43,149 nt of DNA from NCBI GenBank assembly GCA_023433945.1, contig JAEYTP010000133.1:1-43149 (forward strand), given 5' to 3'. The DNA comes from Bacillota bacterium. GTDB taxonomy: Bacteria; Bacillota; Clostridia; Acetivibrionales; DSM-1351. The notes beneath the pieces are model-generated. The model saw nothing but the letters and a program-made list of their open reading frames with translations. It was not told where the DNA came from and ran no database searches. The position numbers and the translations under genes were made by a program. Shown here piece after piece: positions 1-7,384 of this stretch; positions within the stretch are counted from its first letter, which is position 1, and the number at the start of each line of letters is the position of its first letter.

Positions 1-1040
1 CTATCGGCATGGAGCAGCCTTTCCAATATAGGAACAAGGTGCAATATCCAGTAGGTATGCAGAACGGCGAGGTGAAAATAGGTTTTTTCGCCAACAGGTC
101 GCACGATATTATTGATAGTGATGAGTGTGAAATCCAGCCAGCTGAAAGTAATTCTATAAGAGAGATTATTAGGAACTTTGCTCAGAATAGTAGTATTTCA
201 ATATATGATGAAGCCTCAGGTAAGGGGCTATTGAGACATGTAATGGTGAGAAAAGGCTTTACTACAAATGAATTAATGGTGGTGCTAGTACTCAATGGTA
301 GAAAGCTTCCTAACGCACAAGATTTGGTCAGTCAACTAACACAAGCCTTTAGCACTATAAAGAGTATTTATATTAATGTAAATACAAAGAAGACAAATAT
401 TATTCTAGGCAATGAGAGTATACTGCTCTTTGGTCAGAAATATATAAGCGATTACATTGGAAAATACAAGTTTAATATATCCCCGTTGTCGTTCTTTCAG
501 GTCAACCCAATGCAAACTGAGAAGCTGTACAGTAAAGCGCTAGAGTTTGCAGCATTGACAGGTGGGGAAAATGTTTTTGACCTATACTGCGGAATAGGAA
601 CTATTTCTCTGTTTTTATCTGAAAAGGCAGGAAAGGTAATAGGGGTAGAAGTTGTACCTGAGGCGATTGCAGACGCAAAGGAGAACGCTAAAATAAACGG
701 CGTAGAAAACGCAGAGTTCTATGTCGGAGAAGCTGAAAAGGTAATACCAGAGCTTTATAATAAGGGCGTGCGTGCTGACGTAGTGGTAGTAGATCCTCCG
801 AGAAAGGGCTGCGATCAAGTGCTGCTAGACACATTGGTAGAAATGAAGCCAGAGCGCATTGTATATGTAAGCTGCAACCCAGCAACTCTAGCTAGAGATG
901 TGGGCTTTTTGTCCAAGAACGGCTTTGAACTAAAAGAGGTTCAGGGGGTAGATATGTTCCCGTGGACTAATCACGTTGAGACGGTGGTATTGATAACAAG
1001 GGTGATGTCCTCCCAAAATAATCTCCTGCTTTTAAAATAA
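1..1040 (+). CDS. rlmD: 23S rRNA (uracil-5-)-methyltransferase, RlmD/RlmCD type (5' partial, 3' end altered by insertion)
   Basis: This is the C-terminal three quarters of a TrmA/RumA-family enzyme that methylates C5 of uridines in 23S rRNA using S-adenosylmethionine. Seen directly: FFQVNPMQTEKLY before the SAM-binding motif DLYCGIGTISLFL, then the VVVDPPRKGC motif, and SCNPATLARD, which carries the catalytic cysteine. The frame is open to the left edge, and the ATG at 9 lies inside the conserved YRNK.Q.PVG region. The true start, TRAM domain and iron-sulfur cysteines are therefore outside the window. The protein now ends in an odd tail (VMSSQNNLLLLK) encoded by a transposable element starting at 1006. 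Removing the element and one GGTGA copy gives ...LITRVK followed by TAG at 1461-1463, the expected family ending. Catalytic motifs are intact, so the enzyme is probably active. Gram-positive members are often the dual-site RlmCD, which cannot be distinguished here. Confidence 0.93.
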   Translation, partial: IGMEQPFQYRNKVQYPVGMQNGEVKIGFFANRSHDIIDSDECEIQPAESNSIREIIRNFAQNSSISIYDEASGKGLLRHVMVRKGFTTNELMVVLVLNGRKLPNAQDLVSQLTQAFSTIKSIYINVNTKKTNIILGNESILLFGQKYISDYIGKYKFNISPLSFFQVNPMQTEKLYSKALEFAALTGGENVFDLYCGIGTISLFLSEKAGKVIGVEVVPEAIADAKENAKINGVENAEFYVGEAEKVIPELYNKGVRADVVVVDPPRKGCDQVLLDTLVEMKPERIVYVSCNPATLARDVGFLSKNGFELKEVQGVDMFPWTNHVETVVLITRVMSSQNNLLLLK

Positions 1041-1069
1041 AGTCCTGCCAATATTAAAATAATCTCCTG
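1014..1069 (+). repeat. Left subterminal repeat array of the element
   Basis: Three copies of AAAATAA-(T)-CTCCTG / AAAATAA-AGTCCTG begin at 1014, 1034 and 1056, spaced 20-22 bp. The first overlaps the terminal inverted repeat. In IS21-like elements such repeats are transposase binding sites; that role is inferred. Confidence 0.75.
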
Positions 1070-1296
1070 ATTTCATCCCAAAACCCCCGAAAAGAAGCTG
1101 GAGAGAAAGTGTGATTTAAATATGGAAAATAGAAAATATACGCAGGAAAAGGGTTGGGAAAATGAGAAGGAGAAAGTCTTGAATCCCAATGAGTTGAGTA
1201 GTTTTAAGGATTTAGGATTTAGGGTTAAGGAAGAAGCTTTGGGGTAGTGAGAGACAAAAAGCGTGATTAAAAGTGTGGAAAATAAAGTGACAAAAA

Positions 1297-1443
1297 TCAA
1301 GACTTTATTCGAATTTAAATATAGTTTTGCTTCAAAAACCTGAATGGAAAAGTGATAAAATTGGGGAAGTGAAGCAAGACTTTATTTTAATGGACAACGA
1401 AGGAATGCGGGTTTGAGGGGTGTTGGGAAGCAAGACATTATTT
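1297..1443 (-). repeat. Right subterminal repeat array of the element
   Basis: Inverted copies of the left repeats: TCAAGACTTTATTC at 1297-1310, GCAAGACTTTATTTT from 1374, and GCAAGACATTATTT at 1430-1443. The outermost forms the right terminal inverted repeat. Spacing is wider than at the left end. Confidence 0.7.
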
Positions 1444-1473
1444 AATGGGAACAGGTGAAATAGTAAGTGTGTA

Positions 1474-1499
1474 GAAAAGCCTTGAAATAAAGGCTTTTC
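1474..1499 (+). terminator. Hairpin, probable rlmD terminator
   Basis: A perfect 10-bp stem, GAAAAGCCTT / AAGGCTTTTC, encloses a 6-base loop (GAAATA). The paired A-tract and T-tract are typical of intrinsic terminators, but the run is only four T and then CG, so strength is uncertain. It lies 10 bp after the ancestral rlmD stop (TAG 1461-1463), and the transposable element now separates it from the current stop. From 1500 to 1730 I see nothing further. Confidence 0.55.
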
Positions 1500-1730
1500 G
1501 AGATTTGAGAGTGAAAATCCGAAATGTTGAAATCGTGAAAATATCTGTTTGTGGGAACAAGTCCAAAGACATGATATTTTAGGCTACAGAGCGATTATTG
1601 TTTATTAAATAACGTGCGAATTATTACATTTAATGATAAAATTGACTCCTTTAATCAGGATACAAACACTTACTCTGGTTGGAAAATATCAACAAACTCT
1701 GTACGAAAAAACACTCTGCCAACACCGGTA

Positions 1731-1739
1731 TGATATAAT
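1731..1739 (+). promoter_or_regulatory. Extended -10 promoter for the first glycosyltransferase
   Basis: TGATATAAT is a perfect extended -10 element (TGnTATAAT). No good -35 hexamer lies 17 bp upstream, which extended -10 promoters can tolerate. It would start transcription near 1746, giving a leader of about 125 bases before the glycosyltransferase start at 1870. Confidence 0.4.
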
Positions 1740-1869
1740 GGTTAGCGGAAAAGCCTTAGAGAATCGATTAGATTATTATAATGCAAATGAAATGATTATT
1801 AGCGATGTAAGAGAATGTATCACAGCGGGACATAGCCCTTGGTTTCACATAACGTTGGAGGCACTACAT

Positions 1870-2571
1870 ATGCACATCTCACTAGCTCTCGCCACCTACA
1901 ACGGCGAGAAGTACATAACCGAACAACTAAACAGTATCCTCCCCCAACTAACCCCGGAGGACGAAATCATTATTTCCGACGATGGATCCACAGATAGAAC
2001 TCTGGAGATCATCGCCAATTTTTGTTGTGCTCAAATTCATGTATATACTAACCCCAAAAAAGGTATTATAAGCAACTTTGAGAATGCTATTTGTCATGCA
2101 TCGGGAGATATTATTATTCTCTGCGATCAGGATGATGTTTGGTGTCCTAATAAGGTTGCAATCATTAAGAAATATTTTGCAGAGTCTGACACAAAACTCA
2201 TTGTGTCTGATGCCTACGTCACTGATGAAAACCTCAATATTATTGAGCCCTCCTTTTCAAAGTTCATGAATTCTGGCGGAGGCTTCGCCAAAAACTTCAT
2301 TAAGAATTCATTTTTGGGCTGCTGCATGGCTTTTCGCAAGGAGCTCAAGGATATTATTCTTCCCTTCCCAAACAAAATTCCAATGCACGATAGCTGGATA
2401 GGACTTCTAGCAGAACTTAATGGAAAAGTTTTATTTATACCCGAAAAACTGATATACTATAGAAGACATGAAGCAAACGCTACGGTACTAAAGAGAGATT
2501 CTCTCTGGCGATCCATTATGTGGCGAAAGAATTTGGCGGTTGAGCTTATTAAGCGTCATATTGCTAAGTAA
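1870..2571 (+). CDS. Family 2 glycosyltransferase (rhamnosyltransferase-like)
   Basis: A 233-residue GT-A fold glycosyltransferase that probably adds a sugar from an NDP donor, plausibly dTDP-rhamnose given the adjacent rml genes, to a growing cell-surface polysaccharide on the cytoplasmic side. Motifs seen: LALATYNGEKYI at the N-terminus, SDDGSTDRT (nucleotide binding), CDQDDVW (the metal-binding DxD region) and a late MHDSW followed by YYRRH. The frame is open upstream to an ATG at 1633, but those 79 codons match nothing in the family and contain the extended -10 promoter. The ATG at 1870 has a good GGAGG site eight bases upstream and opens directly with the conserved first beta strand, so I chose it. 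The length is slightly short for the family. Substrate and linkage cannot be read from the sequence. Confidence 0.85.
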   Translation: MHISLALATYNGEKYITEQLNSILPQLTPEDEIIISDDGSTDRTLEIIANFCCAQIHVYTNPKKGIISNFENAICHASGDIIILCDQDDVWCPNKVAIIKKYFAESDTKLIVSDAYVTDENLNIIEPSFSKFMNSGGGFAKNFIKNSFLGCCMAFRKELKDIILPFPNKIPMHDSWIGLLAELNGKVLFIPEKLIYYRRHEANATVLKRDSLWRSIMWRKNLAVELIKRHIAK

Positions 2572-2595
2572 CTAAACATAGGAAAACGGGTTAAG

Positions 2596-3453
2596 ATGAA
2601 AATTTCCATAATAATTATAAGCTACAACACAAGGGGGCTTTTGTCTGCTTGCATTAATTCCATAGAAAATAACCTTAAGCAGCTTGATTATGAAATCATT
2701 GTTGTTGACAACAACTCTACAGATGGAAGCGTGGAATTACTGAAGTCACAGTTTCCAAAAGTAAAGCTAATAGAAAATAAATACAATGAAGGTTTTGCAA
2801 AAGCTAACAATCAAGGGCTATTGTTTTGCTCAGGTGAGTATATCCTGCTCCTTAATTCTGATACCCTTGTTCTTGGGAACGCCGTTGGTACTCTTGTGGA
2901 GTTCTTGAATACACATAAGGAGGCTGCTATTTGTGGACCCCGGCTTCTCAATAGCGATATGACGCTGCAGCTACCTTGCCGAAGAGGGTTTCCAAGGCTT
3001 ATAAACTCTATTTCACATTTTTCTGGACTAAGCAAGGTATTTCCAAAGAGCAGGGTGCTAGGGAGCTATCTGATGACATATATGGACAACTCTGTTGACC
3101 ACGAGGTGGATGCAGTTTCTGGCGCATGCATGTTGGTGAGAAGGGCTGTGCTGGACACGATAGGAGGACTTTTGGATGAAGCTTTTTTCATGCATTTTGA
3201 AGATATTGACCTTTGCTATAGAGCCAAAAAGAGTGGTTACAAAGTTTACTATGTTCACGATGCTGAGGTTGTACATCTTAAGGGCCAGAGCAGTAAACTC
3301 AGGAGTGCGTGCGTTAATAGGAACTTTTTTGATTCAGCTTTTATTTATTTTAAAAAGAATTATAAAAAAGAAAATTTTATTGCTTATGTGACAATGAAGC
3401 TTTTCATAATAGTCATGAAGTTTTTATACCTAGCAAACAATAAAGAAGACTAG
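2596..3453 (+). CDS. Family 2 glycosyltransferase (WbbL/rhamnosyltransferase type)
   Basis: A 285-residue cytoplasmic glycosyltransferase. The N-terminus IIIISYNTRGLL and VVDNNSTDGS form the nucleotide-sugar site, NEGFAKANNQG and LLLNSDT give the DxD-type region, and VSGACMLVRR followed by FMHFEDIDLCYRAKKSG is the acceptor-side signature of WbbL-like rhamnosyltransferases. It follows the previous glycosyltransferase by 24 bp and is probably cotranscribed with it. A strong terminator begins 130 bp downstream, so these two genes form their own transcription unit ahead of the rml operon. The natural donor is likely dTDP-L-rhamnose, inferred from family resemblance and neighbours; other deoxysugars are possible. 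Confidence 0.87.
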   Translation: MKISIIIISYNTRGLLSACINSIENNLKQLDYEIIVVDNNSTDGSVELLKSQFPKVKLIENKYNEGFAKANNQGLLFCSGEYILLLNSDTLVLGNAVGTLVEFLNTHKEAAICGPRLLNSDMTLQLPCRRGFPRLINSISHFSGLSKVFPKSRVLGSYLMTYMDNSVDHEVDAVSGACMLVRRAVLDTIGGLLDEAFFMHFEDIDLCYRAKKSGYKVYYVHDAEVVHLKGQSSKLRSACVNRNFFDSAFIYFKKNYKKENFIAYVTMKLFIIVMKFLYLANNKED

Positions 3454-3583
3454 AGTTCAGATGGAGTTTATTTTTTTTTGTGTCTCCAAATACAGTGTAC
3501 GAAATTTATAATTATTGAATTCCTTAAATACAAATGAAAATATAATGTCCAAAACCTCTTTCAATACTTCCACCCCCCCTATT

Positions 3584-3623
3584 ATAGCATACCTTTTTAA
3601 ATAAGGTATGCTATTTGCTTTTT
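3584..3623 (+). terminator. Rho-independent terminator
   Basis: A perfect 12-bp stem (ATAGCATACCTT / AAGGTATGCTAT, 3584-3595 with 3603-3614) and a 7-base loop are followed by TTGCTTTTT. It closes the two-glycosyltransferase unit. The rest of the 3454-3881 gap holds a T-run near 3470 and the rml promoter; nothing else convincing was seen. Confidence 0.85.
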
Positions 3624-3751
3624 ATAAAACATTATTCGGTCATGGTGTAGTAGAAGGCAAACGGGAACGAGTACATGATTCCTTCATAAAAATGTAAGGA
3701 AATATAATTTCTTATTAAGATTGTGTAACATGTTTATTTTTTACAAGTATT

Positions 3752-3780
3752 TTGATATAATATAGCAGTATTTGTATAAT
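3752..3780 (+). promoter_or_regulatory. Sigma-A promoter of the rml operon
   Basis: A -35 TTGATA (3752-3757), 17-bp spacer and perfect -10 TATAAT (3775-3780) predict a start near 3787 and a leader of about 95 bases before rmlD. A second TATAAT at 3756-3761 overlaps the -35 and has a poorer upstream hexamer. No operator-like palindrome is evident. Confidence 0.7.
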
Positions 3781-3881
3781 TTTAAGATTAATTGTAATTA
3801 TTTGGGGATTGATAAAGATTAAAAGAAAAATTAGAAATAAGCTATTAATGCTCTCAAAACTAAAAATAAGAGGAGCAAACT

Positions 3882-4724
3882 ATGAAGGTATTAATAACAG
3901 GTAGCAGAGGCCAGCTTGGTATTGAGCTAATAAAGCAGCTAAGTGATAAAGAGCAATATGAATTGATTGAAACAGATGTACATAACCTTGATATAATAAA
4001 TCAAAACCTGGTATTTGAGCTAGTAAAGCTTCAAGAACCTGAGGTAATTATTAATTGCGCTGCATATACCAATGTTGACGGATGTGAAGCCAATGAAGCT
4101 GACGCCTTTAGGGTAAATGCCATAGGGGCCCAAAATCTTTCTGCCGCAGCATACAGTATCGGGGCTAAAATGGTACAGGTCTCTACTGATTATGTTTTTG
4201 ATGGTACAGGCAGTACCATTAAAAGAGAATATGACAAAACAAATCCCCAAAGTGTCTATGGTAGTAGTAAAGAGCTGGGTGAGCAGCTGGTGAGGCATAA
4301 CAATCCCAAGCATTATATAGTAAGAACAGCATGGCTTTATGGTGAGGGTAATAATTTTGTTCGTACTATGCTAAAGCTTTCCAAAGAGAAAACAGAAATT
4401 AACGTTGTCAATGATCAGATAGGCTCGCCTACTAGCACAGTTGACCTGGCTAGATGTATAACTGAATTGATAAGAACAGACAGCTATGGGACTTATCATG
4501 CAACCTGTGAGGGCCAATGTAGTTGGTATGATTTTGCAAAGCGGATTTTTGAGCTTAAAGGGATTAATATAAAAGTGAATCCTATGACAAGTGAGCAACT
4601 GGACAGGCCTGCTCCAAGACCTAAGTTTTCAGTACTAGATAATTTTATGCTAAAGTTAGTGGGGTTAAATTCTTTCAGACCTTGGGAAGAGTCACTTGAG
4701 GAGTATTTAAAAGATCAGGCTTAA
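3882..4724 (+). CDS. rmlD: dTDP-4-dehydrorhamnose reductase
   Basis: Catalyses the last step of dTDP-L-rhamnose synthesis, NAD(P)H-dependent reduction of dTDP-4-keto-L-rhamnose, in the cytoplasm. It is a 280-residue short-chain dehydrogenase/reductase of the extended type. Seen: the cofactor-binding GSRGQLG at the N-terminus, NCAAYTNVDGCE, VSTDYVFDG and the catalytic YGSSK (YxxxK), then RTAWLYG and a C-terminal RPAPRPKFSVLDN that is typical of RmlD. Start: ATG with AGAGGAG eight bases upstream. It opens the rmlD-A-C-B operon, behind the promoter at 3752-3780. Length matches the family. Confidence 0.95.
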   Translation: MKVLITGSRGQLGIELIKQLSDKEQYELIETDVHNLDIINQNLVFELVKLQEPEVIINCAAYTNVDGCEANEADAFRVNAIGAQNLSAAAYSIGAKMVQVSTDYVFDGTGSTIKREYDKTNPQSVYGSSKELGEQLVRHNNPKHYIVRTAWLYGEGNNFVRTMLKLSKEKTEINVVNDQIGSPTSTVDLARCITELIRTDSYGTYHATCEGQCSWYDFAKRIFELKGINIKVNPMTSEQLDRPAPRPKFSVLDNFMLKLVGLNSFRPWEESLEEYLKDQA

Positions 4725-4780
4725 ATGTTTGACTATTGTTTTTTGCAAAATTGAGATTTAGCAAAGAGAGGTATTAAAAC

Positions 4781-5653
4781 ATGAAGGGTATTATACTTGC
4801 AGGTGGTTCAGGTACCAGACTGTATCCTATAACAAAAGCTATATCAAAACAAATCATGCCTGTATATGACAAGCCAATGATCTATTATCCTATGTCAGTA
4901 CTTATGCTAGCAGGGATAAGGGATATATTGATAATATCTACACCAAGGGATATAGGATTGTTTGAAGAGCTCTTCGGTGATGGAGAATATCTTGGATTGA
5001 ACTTGACATATGCTGTACAGGAAGCACCTAATGGCTTGGCAGAAGCTTTTATAATAGGTGAGCAGTTTATTGGAAATGACTCTGTAGCTTTGGTTTTAGG
5101 AGATAATATTTTCTATGGACAGAGCTTTGGAAAAACTCTCGAGGAAGCTGCGGATACCACTAAATGTGCAACTATTTTTGGCTATTATGTCAGCAATCCT
5201 CAGGACTATGGAGTAGTTGAATTTTCTGATGATGGTAGAGTTATATCTATTGAAGAAAAGCCAAAGGAACCTAAATCGCGCTACGCAGTACCAGGGCTCT
5301 ATTTTTATGATAACGATGTTGTTGATATTTCTAAGAATATAAAGCCGTCAGCTAGAGGAGAGATTGAGATAACTGCAGTAAATAATGAGTATCTGAGAAG
5401 AGGTAAATTGAACGTTAAACTACTCGGGCGAGGAATGGCATGGCTCGATACGGGAACTCATAATAACATGCTTGAGGCTAGCAATTATGTTGAAACGGTA
5501 CAGAAAAGACAAGGACTTTACATTGCCTGTCTTGAGGAAATAGCCTATAAAAAGGGCTATATCGGACACGATCAGTTGATTGAGTTGGCAAAGCCACTGA
5601 TGAAAAGTGAATATGGAAGGTACCTCCTGCAGATAGCAGAGGGTTTTAGATAA
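4781..5653 (+). CDS. rmlA: Glucose-1-phosphate thymidylyltransferase
   Basis: Condenses glucose-1-phosphate with dTTP to dTDP-glucose, the committed step feeding both dTDP-rhamnose and dTDP-Fuc4NAc. It is 290 residues, the usual length. Motifs: the nucleotide loop LAGGSGTRLYP, the substrate motif KQIMPVYDKPMIYYP, VLGDNIFYG with the metal-binding aspartate, VEFSDDGRVISIEEKP, and GRGMAWLDTGTH near the end. The start is supported by an AGAGAGG site 11 bases upstream. RmlA is commonly feedback-inhibited by dTDP-rhamnose; nothing in the sequence tests that. It lies 56 bp after rmlD. Confidence 0.96.
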   Translation: MKGIILAGGSGTRLYPITKAISKQIMPVYDKPMIYYPMSVLMLAGIRDILIISTPRDIGLFEELFGDGEYLGLNLTYAVQEAPNGLAEAFIIGEQFIGNDSVALVLGDNIFYGQSFGKTLEEAADTTKCATIFGYYVSNPQDYGVVEFSDDGRVISIEEKPKEPKSRYAVPGLYFYDNDVVDISKNIKPSARGEIEITAVNNEYLRRGKLNVKLLGRGMAWLDTGTHNNMLEASNYVETVQKRQGLYIACLEEIAYKKGYIGHDQLIELAKPLMKSEYGRYLLQIAEGFR

Positions 5654-5694
5654 ATCAGAGCATAAAAAGCTTAATTAACTAGAGGAGTATATAG

Positions 5695-6255
5695 ATGGGG
5701 CAGTTCAATTTTATTGAAACAGATATCGAAGGACTTATGATCATAGAACCAAAAGTTTTTGGTGATCATCGTGGGTACTTCATGGAAACATATAACGAGA
5801 GGGCTTTTAAAGAAGCTGGATTGGACATGTCTTTTGTACAGGATAATCATTCTAAATCACTTAAAGGTGTATTACGTGGGCTTCATTATCAGACACAACA
5901 TCAGCAGGGGAAGCTTGTAAGAGCCCTATCTGGTGAAGTTTTCGATGTGGCAGTAGATTTACGAAGGGGTTCAAAGACTTACAAAAAGTGGCTTGGAATT
6001 ATCCTATCTGGTGAAAACCGCAAGCAGTTATATGTCCCAGAAGGCTTTGCTCACGGGTTCGTTGTTCTTTCTGATGAAGCCGAGTTTACATACAAATGCA
6101 CTGATTTCTATCATCCAGAGTTTGAGGGCGGAATATTATGGAATGATCCTGAAATAGGTATCATTTGGCCATTGGAAGGCATCGGTGAATTATGCCTTTC
6201 CGATAAAGATCGAAAATTGAAAACTCTCGCTGAGCAAGATTACGTTACACTTTGA
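5695..6255 (+). CDS. rmlC: dTDP-4-dehydrorhamnose 3,5-epimerase
   Basis: Epimerises dTDP-4-keto-6-deoxy-D-glucose at C3 and C5, committing it to L-rhamnose rather than to Fuc4N. It is a 186-residue cupin-fold enzyme of typical length. Seen: IEPKVFGDHRGYFMETYN at the N-terminus, QDNHSKSLKGVLRGLHYQ with the catalytic histidine region, GKLVRALSGEVFDVAVDLR, and VPEGFAHGFVVLSDEAEF. The start ATG has GAGGAG about eight bases upstream. It lies 41 bp after rmlA and 34 bp before the chosen rmlB start. Confidence 0.95.
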   Translation: MGQFNFIETDIEGLMIIEPKVFGDHRGYFMETYNERAFKEAGLDMSFVQDNHSKSLKGVLRGLHYQTQHQQGKLVRALSGEVFDVAVDLRRGSKTYKKWLGIILSGENRKQLYVPEGFAHGFVVLSDEAEFTYKCTDFYHPEFEGGILWNDPEIGIIWPLEGIGELCLSDKDRKLKTLAEQDYVTL

Positions 6256-6289
6256 TGTTTTATGATTAATTTTTAAAGAGATGTGTTAT

Positions 6290-7339
6290 ATGAGTGAGAA
6301 AATGGCAGTTTTGGTTACAGGTGGAGCAGGTTTTATAGGGAGTAATTTTCTTATATATATGACAACTAAATATCCCAAATATAAGTTTATAAATCTTGAT
6401 GCTTTGACCTATGCCGGTAATCTGGATAACCTAAAAGGGGTAGAGGGTTGTTCAAACTACGTCTTCATTAAAGGTGATATATGCAACGAAGTACTTATAG
6501 ATAGTATATTTAATGAGTATGCCCCAAACTATGTGGTAAACTTTGCAGCAGAGTCCCATGTTGACAAAAGTATCACGGATCCTCAGATTTTCTTGAAAAC
6601 CAACATAATGGGAACACAAGTACTACTTGATGCCTGCAAAAAATATTGGATTAACCAGAACCCTGAGAACTCGATACTCAACAAATACCTTCAGGTATCC
6701 ACTGATGAGGTATATGGCTCATTGGGTGACACAGGATATTTTACTGAGGCTACTTTACTTGCACCAAACAGCCCATATTCTGCAAGCAAGACTTCTGCAG
6801 ATGTCTTCGTTAGGGCTTATCATGAGACCTTTGGACTTAATGTAAATATAACAAGGTGTTCAAACAACTATGGACCATATCAATTCCCTGAGAAGCTTAT
6901 ACCACTTATGATTTCAAATGCTCTTGAAGATAAGCAGCTTCCTGTATATGGTGATGGTATGAATATTAGGGACTGGCTTTATGTTGAAGACCATTGTAAA
7001 GCAATCGACCTGGTTCTACATAATGGCAAATCTGGTGAAGTGTATAATATCGGTGGGCATAATGAGAAGGCAAATATAGAGATAGTTAAGTTGATACTTA
7101 AGGAATTAGGTAAGCCAGAAAGCCTGATTAAGTATGTTAAGGACAGACCTGGACACGACAAGAGATATGCGATTGATGCTACAAAAATCAAGAACGAACT
7201 CAGTTGGGAGCCAACTGTAATGTTTGATGAAGGTATTGTGAAAACTATACGTTGGTATTTGGACAACCTTGACTGGACAAATAAGATAAGGTCTGGGGAG
7301 TACAAGGAGTATTATGAGAAGATGTATAAGGGTAGATGA
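6290..7339 (+). CDS. rmlB: dTDP-glucose 4,6-dehydratase
   Basis: Converts dTDP-glucose to dTDP-4-keto-6-deoxy-D-glucose with a bound NAD, supplying the branch-point intermediate used by RmlC and by the WecE-type transaminase at 18039. Extended SDR: cofactor loop VTGGAGFIGSNF, NFAAESHVDKSI, VSTDEVYGS with the catalytic Asp-Glu pair, YSASK (YxxxK), and NNYGPYQFPEKLIP. The frame allows an ATG at 6281. The one at 6290 is better placed, with AAAGAG nine bases upstream, and it leaves a 349-residue protein of normal length; a third ATG at 6302 is also possible. Last gene of the rml set. Confidence 0.95.
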   Translation: MSEKMAVLVTGGAGFIGSNFLIYMTTKYPKYKFINLDALTYAGNLDNLKGVEGCSNYVFIKGDICNEVLIDSIFNEYAPNYVVNFAAESHVDKSITDPQIFLKTNIMGTQVLLDACKKYWINQNPENSILNKYLQVSTDEVYGSLGDTGYFTEATLLAPNSPYSASKTSADVFVRAYHETFGLNVNITRCSNNYGPYQFPEKLIPLMISNALEDKQLPVYGDGMNIRDWLYVEDHCKAIDLVLHNGKSGEVYNIGGHNEKANIEIVKLILKELGKPESLIKYVKDRPGHDKRYAIDATKIKNELSWEPTVMFDEGIVKTIRWYLDNLDWTNKIRSGEYKEYYEKMYKGR

Positions 7340-7342
7340 GCA

Positions 7343-7361
7343 ATATATTAATTTAATATAT
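7343..7361. repeat. AT-only inverted repeat after rmlB
   Basis: ATATATTAA-T-TTAATATAT is a perfect 9-bp inverted repeat centred on one base in the short gap between rmlB and the exporter genes. With no GC stem and no T-run it is unlikely to be a strong terminator. It sits where composition becomes markedly more AT-rich. Confidence 0.35.
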
Positions 7362-7384
7362 GTTTCGGCTAAAAGGGGTAAATT

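Larger units (their letters stand above)
1006..1453. mobile_element. 448-bp non-autonomous (MITE-like) element with IS21-like ends
   Basis: Left end: TGTCCTCCC beginning at 1006. Right end: ...TTTAATGGGAACA ending at 1453. The outer 24 bases of each end are inverted repeats matching at 17 of 24 positions, with TGT...ACA termini. The element is flanked by a perfect 5-bp duplication, GGTGA (1001-1005 and 1454-1458). Each end holds several copies of a shorter repeat in opposite orientations. TG/CA termini, a 4-8 bp duplication and multiple terminal repeats are features of the IS21 family; that assignment is inference. No istA/istB-like transposase is present. The inside encodes only a 41-codon ORF (1122-1247, hydrophilic, unrecognised) and an overlapping minus-strand ORF, neither convincing. 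It is probably an internally deleted derivative mobilised in trans. Confidence 0.85.

Noticed and set aside
1073..1300. 75-residue minus-strand ORF and 41-codon plus-strand ORF (1122-1247) in the element
   Set aside because: Both lie inside the non-autonomous element, overlap each other on opposite strands, resemble no transposase and have no convincing start signals.
1633..1869. 79-codon upstream extension of the first glycosyltransferase frame
   Set aside because: It matches nothing in the family, contains a perfect extended -10 promoter, and the internal ATG at 1870 has the good GGAGG site.
3624..3720. Short minus-strand open stretch ending ...MYSFPFAFYYTMTE-stop
   Set aside because: It reads like a protein C-terminus, but it is short, has no start signal and no recognised family; I could not support it as a pseudogene.
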